Shown one piece after another: positions 54,067 through 64,000 of a stretch of DNA of 64,000 nt. The notes under the pieces were generated by a model. The model saw only the letters and a program-made list of their open reading frames with translations, did no database searches and was not told the DNA's origin. The DNA lies in contig NC_092878.1 of assembly GCF_028372415.1 (NCBI RefSeq), positions 139,024,804 to 139,088,803 on the forward strand, given 5' to 3'. Within the stretch, counting starts at the first letter, position 1. Every line of letters starts with the position of its first letter. A program made the position numbers and the translations under genes. Source of the DNA: Notamacropus eugenii (Eukaryota > Chordata > Mammalia > Diprotodontia > Macropodidae).

Positions 54067-54088
54067 CACACACACACACACACACATA
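54067..54088. repeat. CA dinucleotide tract
   Basis: Short CA run. Confidence 0.9.
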
Positions 54089-54894
54089 CACCATGTGCTA
54101 CACTTCATAGTGTTAAACATTTTATAGTCTTTTCCTGAAAGGACAGCTGACTTACTAAATTTCTCAATGCCTTCTGTAAAGCATGATATTGTATTCCTTT
54201 TGAAATGTGAAAAATGACTTGGCCACACAGAATAAGACAGTATCTTCAGTTGGGCATTATTTTCCTTGTAGCTACCATCACTTGACCTTCAAGTTTTCAT
54301 AGATCTTTTCAAGGCATCTAGCAAAATATAGTAGTGAGATTTCTGACTATTAATGTCTAAATTCAAATGGCAATAGTTGAATGACAACAGAATAAAATGA
54401 TACCAAGGTGTCATTCCTTATACACACAGTGATCCTTGTCCTAGGTCTTTCGTACTGGCAGAAAACCATTAGATCTGTTTTTCCCCAGTATTTTTATTTT
54501 ATTGAAAGCACTTGCAGGTCATAATTCAACATAAAGTCCAAGGAAAAAATGCATGCTTTTGGAGGAGTTTTACTAGCTGTAATATGACAACATACTGTTC
54601 TTTCATATTCAAGATTCTTGGAACTCTCTGTTTTCTCTTGGACAAAAGCTATGTAGAAGACTTCCACACGTGCAGAAGAAGAGAGGATTCCAACCAAATG
54701 CAGCTGAAATACAGAGCTAATGAGCAAGGAATCTATGATGAGATCTCTCGCCTAAAGGGACATCCTGGCAGGTGCTCATTTCTGCAGGCAGAGGATTCGA
54801 AATAATTTATATATTCCAAAGGCCCCCAACTGAAAAGGGAGGCTTAATAAATAAAAATGTTTTAATTTTTTTCATTTTTAGAAATAATGCAAAG

Positions 54895-55005
54895 TCTTCC
54901 CGTGGTGGAGAACCTGTAGCCTGGAGGCCACAAGTGACCATCTAGGTCCTCAAGTGCAGCCCTTTGATTGACTCCAAATTTCACAGAACAAATTCCCCGT
55001 CAAGT
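54895..55005. mobile_element. Possible hAT-type DNA transposon end
   Basis: 'ggagaacctgtagcctggag' with 'cctcaagtgcagccctttga' resembles one arm of a non-autonomous hAT element common in marsupials. The opposite inverted repeat is not seen. Confidence 0.35.
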
Positions 55006-55184
55006 CCTGTTTCTGGTAATCACTACATGAAATACGAATTTATGCATTTTTTTAAATAAAAGAGGCATTTCCAGAAAAATCTAAAAAAAAATTGTTCATT
55101 TATATTTTTAATGAAAAATGCATTAATACATGTCTTTCCAGCTAATTTTGCATCCCTATATATTTTCAATTAAGAGAGGTAGAG

Positions 55185-55372
55185 CAGGGTGATGGAGAGA
55201 GTTGGTTTGGAGGGTGAAATTCTAGGTCTGAATATTCCACATGCTATGTGATGTTGGGCAAGTCATGGGAAGGTGCTAAGCGTCTAGAAGAGGTCAAATA
55301 ATACTTATCCTACCCACCTCATATATGACTTTATAACTCTTGAGTTATTAAATAAAGTGAGCTATTACTATT
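55185..55372 (+). mobile_element. MIR-type SINE, decayed
   Basis: 'tgtgatgttgggcaagtcat' and 'cttatcctacccacctcata', ending 'agctattactattattg'. Confidence 0.55.
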
Positions 55373-56317
55373 ATTGAGAAAATATAGAGTATATGCAGAA
55401 AAGCCAACTAAATTCCAATTTCATTAAAAACTAGCAATGTTAAAATTTGTGGGAAGCTGCTATAGTAGATTCTGAATTACATTCTATTATTATTATCGGA
55501 TATAAGATGTCCACCACACTTCAACTTCCAGGCCACATTTCTAATCAAATAAATTCTCCTTTCCATCTAAGAATGTCAGCCATCAACAATAACCTCAACA
55601 AAACTTTTAAAGCAGTATTCAAAAGAGGAATCTCCAAACCAGAAATCAGGTTTAGTTTTAATCTCTTACCTGCCTTTCTAAAACACAAAGCACACAGATA
55701 CAAGAATTTCAAAATCTGCTTTAGAAAACCTTTTCTAAAATTGGAGACTGGAATAAAGCAAAAACAGTACATAACTTTGCAGTTCTCTGCAGAAGTGGCT
55801 GACAATTATGAGGCTCCAATTTGTCTTGCTACAAGAAAATGAATGTTCTAATTTGGGCTCCATGAACTGTTGCAAAGGAGATTTCATCAAAATCAGCTCC
55901 AGTTATCACAAATAGATTATATGATCTTTCATGACAGATTATTTCCTCTTCATTAACATAATATTTTTAACTGGATTTTAGCCTGTGAATTTTCATTTTT
56001 AAAGGATTTCCTAAAGATATGCAAATATGCCTTTAATATATTGCATGATAATTTGTTTTTCTATTGCCCTTCCATTTTTTGCTGAGTTTAATAAAGCAAG
56101 CCAACCACATCTCAACAAAAGTGTCATCTATGACATCCAATCAGTGTGGGTCATGAGTCTGCACCAGACCAGGAGCTAAGGACAAAAGTTCCACTGTATT
56201 TGTTGGAACAATATGGACCACCAAGAGTCCAAATTTGTAGTTGGTCTTTGGAGGTTCTTTCTTTCCTCCTTTCCTCCCCCCTTCCCTCTGCCAGGTCCAA
56301 AGTAAGAAAGAGGGGAA

Positions 56318-56542
56318 AAAGTATTTATTAAGCAGGTGCTATAGGTCAGTACTATGCTAAGACCTTTGCATATATTATTTCTTTTGATTCCTGCTGCAAT
56401 CTGCCCAGGAGATAGGCTTTACATATGAGCAAATTGAGGTGGACAGAAGTTGAGTGACTTGCCCATGCTTGTTTGCTTAGTAAATGTCTACAACTATATT
56501 TGCACTATTAGCATCCTATCCACTGTGCCACCTAACTTCTGT
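56318..56542 (-). mobile_element. THER1/MIR SINE
   Basis: 'gcaaattgaggtggacagaa', 'gttgagtgacttgcccatgc' and 'tatccactgtgccacctaac'. Confidence 0.7.
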
Positions 56543-57214
56543 TGAAATACTAGGGTGTCTCTTAATTAAAAGTTCATAGACAAGATACCTTAACTTGACT
56601 GAAAATTGTCCGCAGAAGACCCACTCGACAGTTCAGGGAGTTCCTTAGGTAAGTTTTTGGAAAGTCCACCGTTTTAATCCACTCATAGTAGATTCTAAGT
56701 GAGTCTGATCTCTACAATTGAATCTAGATTGTAGTCATACAAAAATGTTTCTACTCCTCAAACTTACATAAGTTGTTGTGTTAAACAGTGGTGGGAAAGG
56801 GGAGATCCCTTGATCTAATATAAAGCAAACAACCTTTACGGTTTACAACATCACAACTTAATCTTTATGCTATTGCAAATTAAAAGCCAATTCTGGTTGA
56901 CTCTATGTTTTGCTCACAGTTGTCATTCAGTTCTGGTCCGTCAAAATTGTATGCGCTGAGTTCTTTCTATGCCGGCAACTCCCCCAAGACAGTCTTCTAG
57001 AATTGGATACTGCAGGTAGGTCTTTTTAGGGCTCAATCTAATGACTAAAAGGAATTCCCTGTAATACTGTCTTGTAAAATGGACCTCAGGGATAGGGACA
57101 AGATCAAGTTTCAGAATACCTTTCTTCCCTCCTGACTTCCAATTCTCTTGTAAAAAATTTTTAATTCTTTATGCCATAAATTTTAATCTCATATACATGT
57201 ATATTATTCTCAAA

Positions 57215-57330
57215 TGTCAAGTCAAAGCAAGAATTTATTGTGTACCTATCATGTGCTAGGCACTGTGTTAAGTTCTAAGGATACAAAGATAGGCAAAACA
57301 AGAAAAGAAAATCAACAAAACTATTTACAA
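57215..57330 (-). mobile_element. L2 3' end, antisense
   Basis: 'tcatgtgctaggcactgtgt' and 'ctaaggatacaaagataggc' match the reversed L2 terminus. Confidence 0.6.
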
Positions 57331-57599
57331 ACAAAATATGTAGATGATAAGTTTCTAGTTAGTTCCATTATTTGCTTACCTGAGTTTTTGCTTAGAAGCT
57401 ACATTAGATTGCAAATTCTAATTTGATCTGCTCTGCATAAAATTTTCATCCATCTATTCAACAGGACTAAACTTGAGGGCCAGTGATTTGCTGTAAAGGG
57501 AACTCTACCCATCCCCTCCCTCCCTTTTTGGTCCAAACTTGTTATTTCACTGAAGAAATCAACTCATTTTTGGGAAATCTCTCTAACGATGGAGAACTG

Positions 57600-57760
57600 G
57601 AACTTTTAATCTTAGAAAGATGCCTGGGAACACTTAAGGGCTACATGATATACCTAAGGTCAGATAGTCAGCATGTGCCAAAGATGAGACTTGAACACAG
57701 GCCTTCGTGATTTGAAGACTAGTTCTCTATGGATCATATCATATTGCCTCTTACAAAGTC
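57600..57760 (-). mobile_element. MIR-type SINE
   Basis: 'ataaggtcaga'-like block 'cctaaggtcagatagtcagc', then 'gatgagacttgaacacaggc'. Confidence 0.5.
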
Positions 57761-59228
57761 AACATTAGGGAGATGAATCTTAATGAAGTTACACCTGATT
57801 TTGAAGTTTTAGCATGAACTTTAAAAAATCTCCATGCCAATTAAAAGGCATTTTTCCAGGTTATTTTTCCCGTGTTAATCAAAATAGAACTGATAGTTTA
57901 TGAAAACTACTTTGTTTTTAACCTTTCATAAAAGTAAACAGCATGGTTACAGATGAACATGGGAGAAGTAGGCTAACAAAGATGTAAATAATTTCTGTGA
58001 ATTTCTTTAAACCCTAATGTTTCATTTTTCTAACAAAGAGAAAGGAGCAATAATGACACCTTGTATTTAGTCAGATTTATTGTGTAAATCTGAATAGAAC
58101 AGGATGGAATGTTTCCAGAAGCATTTAATAAGCACTTATTTGTGCATAGTGCCTTGCTAAGTCTTATGTTTAAAAAAAAAACTCTTGAAAATGAAAACAT
58201 TAGATTGAAATTTAGTGAGGTCCCTGAAAGTTACCTAGATAGAGAAAAACCAACAAGCACTGTTCCAGAATGGAATCATTAGGTTCTGTGATTAAGTAAC
58301 TTCTCAAGACCAAGTTTGAAGCAAGAGGACATTAACTTTTGTGAACCATCAGACGGCCATTTGGTACCCTACTAAGTAGCCTTTAAGAATTAATGTAGCT
58401 CCTAGCCTAGTAGCAATTAATTCCTTAAGAAGTGTTATAAATCAGATTTAGTAGAACAAAATCATTCAAAGACTTTTGAGATTTATAACTGTTGGTGTTT
58501 CTTACAATTGAGATTATCTTGGGAAAAACCGTAGTAAAATTCCATTAAATTTTCCTTAGCAAAATGAGAGAACAGGTAGGATTAGGAAAAAAATATTTTA
58601 GGAAAAGGTAAAATAGAGCCTAGCATCTCAGATAATTAAATATAACTTATATTATATAAGTATTCATTAAACTTTTATGTGACCTTTGTGCCCTATATCA
58701 TTGGAGGTCAATATTTAGTCTATAAAGGATTTTATCTAAAATGAAAAGATACTTTAGATACTTTATATATATAATATATAAAATAACACTATATCCTGTA
58801 GATGGCATTTATTAATTGATTATACACATAACACACAAAGGTCATTTAAAAAAAATCATGACCCTTAGTACAAGTTGTCATATGTATATATATATGTATA
58901 TATTAATAGTCTATCTGCCTTTGTCATCCTGATTTGGAGAAGAGTAGCCTTTTCTAGAGGCTATTCCATCACATCTACTTTAGTTTAGTGGTAAATTTGT
59001 AAGAAATTAATAATTCCTCTAAATGTATTGATATGTGTTCAGTAACACTGCTAATTAAATTGGAAGTTGTTAGATCAGTGAATGCTAAAAGAAGTTGGCA
59101 TGGAAGATAAAGACAGAACTAGGGAGAACATTCCCTGGTTATTGATAACAGTCCTAGATAATCTGAATTGCCAACATAGAGAACATAAAGGCAAACTTGG
59201 CCAATGGATTTGGAAGAGATTGGGTTCT

Positions 59229-59268
59229 TGGTTTTTGTTTTGTTTTGTTTTGTTTTGTTTGTTTTTCA
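59229..59268. repeat. GTTTT pentanucleotide tract
   Basis: About six GTTTT units. Confidence 0.9.
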
Positions 59269-62214
59269 GGACCATGCTACATCAGGCAGCTGATAAACTC
59301 AGCTAAAGAACATGCAAAAGGGGTGATGATGATAGGGGGCAGAGATAAACAGGCTATTGGTGAAAGGTACTAAGAGGTTTTACTGGAAAATATGTAAAAT
59401 CCTACAGAGATCAAAGCCCTAAAGGGAAGAGAATGGAACAGGAGTGAGAATAAAATTAGGAATCATCTCCCAGAGTAAGAAAGGAGGTCTCTCATTACTC
59501 CCCCCAACTCATAACCAGCCCCCCCAAAAATAGTAGGATGGGTAGGCTTTCAATACCAACAAAATGGGGGCGGCATCGGGACAGACGTTTAAACAGCAAC
59601 CTAAGAAATCACAGGAACGAGGCTTCTGAGAAAATGGTCCAATGGAGCCAAATATGGAGATCGTCTCACAAGTTCAATTACTTGGGGAGGTTGTAAAGGA
59701 TCTACATTTGCAAACCTATTATAATCTATTAGATGACTTGAGTGGGAACATCTTTTTCTTTTCCTTTTGAGGTGGCTAACGAGGTAAATTGTGATTTACC
59801 TCTTAGCCTCATAAAAAGCATCTAGTTAACAACTGGCATTTGGAAAGGACAGGGGACTTTACTGAAAGACATGGGTTGAGAAAACTGGATCTGTGAGCCT
59901 TTGTCCTTCCCTCCCTCACTTCCTTTGTCAGTGGCCTGCCATTCCCTATGATTAACCTGCATTGTAGACAATTAAATCTTGCCTTCGCAGAACTCAACCT
60001 GAATTAGACAAAGCTTTAGGTCTGCTTTGAAACACCACCACTTATGAACTGAGCAAATAAACTGATGAAATTCAAGAGAGAGCGATCTGAAAGCAGTGGT
60101 CATTACTGGAAATATGGCTTAGACATTCTGGGGATAGTGGTGGGTAGTGCGGTACATCCTCTTCCATAGTTTGTAAAACATGAGGTAGATAAGAGAGAAA
60201 TTGATCACTAATTGATGGGGAGCCAGAAAAACCATACTATGGTATCCAGAATCAGACTAGTAAAAAATATTTCTGTGCTGACCAAGGTAGACCAATCTAC
60301 CTGACCTGGAAGTCCTGAGACACTTTATTTGGTAGGAGGCAATCCAAAATTGAAGATCCATTTCTACCTCCTGTTTTTCATCATTTTTGTTTACAATGAA
60401 TGCTATTATCTGGTCAAAAATTTTGGACATTAGTCAAACTAATAAATTGATGTACATAATTATATGCCTGCATATGTGTATTTATGCGTGGGTATATCAA
60501 TGACAAAGAGTCAAGTTTGGTCTTCCAATTTTGAGGTTCCTTGAAATGTGGTAATTATGTCAGATAATTAAGAAATGTTTTTGCACCAAATCATGATAGA
60601 ATAGTACAAACAAAAAAGGGGATTTTGTGTCAAGTTGTCTATTGTATTATTACATCATTTTAATTCGTAACTTATAAGGTTTTTAATTACTGCAATCAAA
60701 TGTGGTAGGCTGGCATTCAGGATTCATGCTGCACAGTTGGGACATTGCTGCTAGGTTATCGTGTTATGTGTGAACTACATAATGCACTAGAGAATGTTTG
60801 CTCACCATACTCTTTGATAAATCTGTTTAAATGATAAAAAATATTTTGCATAACACTGATGAGTGAAGGGATTGAGGCAGAATTCAGAGAGTGTATAAAA
60901 AGCTTCCAAACAGAAACAAATGAGGAATGATCTAAGGATTCATTTGGAATTAAAAATGACCTCAAACACATAACCAGATCTTTGTTAATGAAGGAATTCC
61001 AATAAAAAAATAAGAGAAAGATAACTCACCATAGATTCTGGAGCCCCTAAACAGTCGTGGCTATTAACATAATGTCTTCCATCCTTTTTTATGTACTCTC
61101 ATAGTCAGAATATAATACAATGTAAATTCAACTCTTTCAAAACTAAGATAAACTTCCAACGAACAAAGTAATCCCTAACTTTTCAAAACATATACATTAT
61201 GCTAGTTTGTTAATATCCTAGAGCTATCAAATTTATTTTCATGTGACCAAGTTTTCAGTAAAAGCAAAATATCTATTTTCTGTTATGAAGACATGTGAGT
61301 ATTTAATTGTCTCCCTCTAGAACCTTTCTTGTGTCAAGGATTCCTTTGACCAAAGGACTGTCATCTCAGGATAATGTTTATTATCTACAATTATAATGCA
61401 AGGAAATGCTTCATTTCTGTTTGGGATTAATGAAAATAAAACTATAAGATTTTTTCAAGTCCGAGTTCATGGATCATCCGAAATATATCCATGGACCTCC
61501 TGTGGGTCTGTGAATCTCAGGAAAAGGACCCTGCTCAAGAGGAAGATAACCTATCTGGAATCCTTATTCCCTTGGTTATCAGAGAAAAGGATTGCATGCA
61601 TCTCACCAGCAAATATATATATATACACATACATACATATATATACATATATGGCATATGATTAATATAATCACTCATATCTATAATTATAATAATTATA
61701 TGACTGGTACTATAATTTCTCAATCACTTAATCATGAAACTTCAATCATCTTTTGATCCTTCCTTTATCCAACATGCTTAGAAGATTGTGAGATGTATGG
61801 GTGTTTAGGGATGAGCTAGTCTGAAACACTAATTTTTTAAAAGAAGACTGAGTGAGAACAAACGAAATGACTCTTGGATGCCCATACATTCACAGAGCTA
61901 GATAGTCGCAGAACTGGGATTTGAAAAAAGCTCTCTTGATTCCAAATTAATCTCTGGCTGTTGCTACTATGCATTTCTTCCTTCACAGTCACCATCTTTG
62001 TTGAAGGACCCAGTTGACTCCTAAATGTTCCCTTTACAATGGTTTTCACTCTATTGTGTTCCTCCTCCCTGTTCCTGACTGTAGATCTCTGTCAGTCTTT
62101 TCATTATGTTACTCTCATGCTCAATGACCATATTGACTACAGTCAACTTTCCTTAATCTAACATGTAAGACTCTTCATAAACCGTCTTCCTTTTTAAACT
62201 TTTCTTTTTTTCAC

Positions 62215-62422
62215 TACTTCCTGACAGTGGATTGAGCAGGAAGGACATGGTTCAAATCTAGCCTCAGACACTTACTAGTTGTATGACCTAAAGCAAGCCA
62301 CTTAATCTCTGCCTGCCTCAGTTTCTTCATCTGTAAAATGAGATTATAACACCTATCTCCCAAGGATGTTGTAAGGATAAAATGAGATATTTGCAAACCA
62401 TTATTAAAGCATCATAGAAATC
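62215..62422 (+). mobile_element. THER1/MIR SINE ending in a CAT microsatellite
   Basis: 'cctcagacacttactagttg', 'gtttcttcatctgtaaaatg' and 'ggataaaatgagatatttgc'. The 3' end runs into CAT repeats (62423-62470). Confidence 0.75.
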
Positions 62423-62470
62423 ATCATCATCATCGTCGTCATCATCATCATCATCATCATCTTCATCATT
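62423..62470. repeat. CAT trinucleotide tract
   Basis: CAT units with CGT interruptions, at the 3' end of a THER1/MIR copy. Confidence 0.9.
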
Positions 62471-62699
62471 GTCTGGTCTTCAGCTCGAGACACACTGATT
62501 TCTCCTCTAAAATGAGTTTTGCTAATTGTCACTTCTATGGATTTGCTTAATGACTGTTTTACCATTTGAAGTATACATTTCTGTCCTCATAACTGACAAT
62601 CATGGGGCTGGTATGAGTGTTTTTTGAACTCCTACATAACTTACTGTCTACGCTACTCACATGAAGCATTTAACAGTACCTTTTATTTTTCTTCAACTG

Positions 62700-62872
62700 T
62701 TTCCTCCTTTACTTAAAGGGGGATAATAGTAAAAACCTTCAGTAACTACTTCAAAGAGTATTTGTGGAACTAAAATGTAATGAATAATAATGCAGTTAAG
62801 GTGCTTTATAAATCTTAAAAAACTATATAAATGTCACTATTATTATTTATTGTTGTTATTATCATTATTAAA
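62700..62872 (+). mobile_element. MIR 3' end
   Basis: 'gataatagtaaaaaccttca', 'aaggtgctttataaatctta' and an ATT-rich end. Confidence 0.5.
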
Positions 62873-62887
62873 TTTTCCATTTACAAA

Positions 62888-63018
62888 TTCACTTTCTCTT
62901 TGTGTGATCTTGGGCAAGTCACTTACTCTTTGTGGGCCTTAGCTTCCCCATATGTAAAATGAGGAGGTTAACCTAAATGATCTGCAAGGTCCCACCTGGC
63001 TCTGGATCTCTGATCCAA
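62888..63018 (+). mobile_element. MIR-type SINE
   Basis: 'gatcttgggcaagtcactta' and 'atgatctgcaaggtcccacc', ending 'ctctggatctctgatcc'. Confidence 0.65.
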
Positions 63019-63113
63019 GGCTAATCCTATGATTTTGTCTTTCCAATTAGATTGTAAACAATTTGAGGGTAGACATAGTGCTCTTTTATGTTTTCATTCC
63101 TGCAGTGATCAAA

Positions 63114-63181
63114 ACTAGATCCTTATCCTAATTTTCAAGCACTCTCCCCCCCATACTTGAAAATTAGGATACGAATCTAGT
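63114..63181. repeat. 26-bp inverted repeat with 16-nt loop
   Basis: Arms 63114-63139 ('actagatccttatcctaatt...') and 63156-63181 pair at 24 of 26 positions. The loop is C-rich (63140-63155). An outer pair 'gatcaaaacta' (63108-63118) and 'tagttttgatc' (about 63246-63256) surrounds it. Confidence 0.85.
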
Positions 63182-63527
63182 ATATTTTATAGACTTCTAT
63201 GTTTTCCCATTCAAGAAGTGTTTAAAGAACTGCCACTATAAAATAGTTTTGATCATTCTGTTCTTAGAAATCTCCAGTGAAAGTTAATTTGTTTCAGACT
63301 CCAAATACCCTTAACACAAAGGACAACGTGTATATAGAGCAACTGAAGCAGTCACATATGTCAGATGATTGATGCCTAGATCAGGTGGCTAAGGAGATGG
63401 TGATAGAGAATCTTCAGGATAACATAAGACGAATTTATATCCTATATTTATACTTCTGCATAATCTTGGAAGAGGCAAAACCTTTGGCATTCCTAGAAAG
63501 AAGGTTCAAGTGACTATTTTGAGTTTC

Positions 63528-63672
63528 AAGGTACCTCAAGATCATGTAGCCTAATCTCACTTGATGAGGAAACTGAAGCCCCAAGAAAAGTTAAGTGATT
63601 TCTTAGGGTCACACACACTGGCATTCACACTTTTGTAGTTATAAGTGGCTGCGCTGGGATTTGAATATCCTT
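63528..63672 (-). mobile_element. MIR-type SINE
   Basis: 'gatgaggaaactgaagcccc' and 'agggtcacacacactgg'. Confidence 0.65.
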
Positions 63673-64000
63673 TTTACTATATCTCATGGGAGGTGGGAGA
63701 GACAGGAAAGAATGAAGAAATGAAGGAACACTTTTGAAATGACTACATTGTTATCCCTTCTGCATCACATTAAGGGGCATGTTAGTCCCTCAATTGGGAA
63801 AATCCACATAAATATTTTGGCCCTCCCTTTGAAGACAACAGAGGAGAAGTCAGAACTATTATGGTATTAAGAGACAAAATATATTTATTATTACTATGCA
63901 ATTAATTACTAAGGATAATTAATATAATACAATACTATACATATATTTTACGTATTTCTGACTTGCTAAATGTTTTCTGTGTCATCTGCTGACTTTTGCA

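Noticed and set aside
55447..55842. 131-codon frame in the upstream intron
   Set aside because: No recognisable domain, no splice context, Lys/Ile/Asn-rich composition typical of AT-rich non-coding DNA. An octamer-like ATGCAAAT near 56021 was not enough to call an enhancer.

Overview
The window looks like a piece of a marsupial nuclear genome. It is AT-rich, has no dense gene layout, and is packed with repeats I recognise from marsupials: MAR1 CORE-SINEs with a Bov-B-type 3' tail, THER1/MIR SINEs, tRNA-headed SINEs with A tails, marsupial L1 5'UTR, ORF1 and 3'-end pieces, and L2 and CR1/L3 fragments. The species cannot be fixed from what I can see. There are no prokaryotic genes, rRNA, tRNA or CRISPR arrays.

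The only gene I can support is the 3' end of PPP3CA (calcineurin A alpha, the catalytic subunit of the Ca2+/calmodulin-dependent phosphatase PP2B), on the minus strand. Four exons are readable in order of transcription: 51617-51533 (calmodulin-binding helix), 47085-46988 (linker), 43399-43370 (a 30-nt in-frame cassette exon) and 40303-40107 (autoinhibitory domain, C-terminus and stop). A 3'UTR of about 1.56 kb follows, to a poly(A) signal at 38570-38565. Splice phases agree across all four exons, with or without the cassette. The catalytic and calcineurin-B-binding exons lie beyond the right edge, so 51618-64000 is intron.

Layout: 1-38500 is intergenic sequence downstream of PPP3CA, made of nested SINEs, L1/HAL1, L2, CR1 and microsatellites. 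It holds two sizeable copies of a degraded LINE (18252-20701 and 27743-29178) plus two short minus-strand fragments. 38540-45500 (last exon, 3'UTR, intron 13 and part of intron 12) is nearly free of recognisable transposons. 45500-64000 is intronic and again rich in SINEs, with long tetranucleotide tracts at 45508, 46464 and 49548.

I found no new multi-gene system. The most unusual signals are: (i) both larger LINE copies are bounded by long imperfect direct repeats (about 170 bp and about 110 bp) that abut the element ends, as very long target-site duplications would; (ii) that LINE ends in a C2H2 zinc-finger motif and seems to share its 3' tail with a SINE at 6870-7135; (iii) an L1 derivative joins 5'UTR directly to the 3' end and sits cleanly inside an older L2; (iv) a pyrimidine tract with a decoy-like 3' splice site follows the calcineurin cassette exon; (v) a near-perfect 26-bp hairpin lies at 63114-63181. 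All family names come from memory of the consensus sequences; no database search was run.
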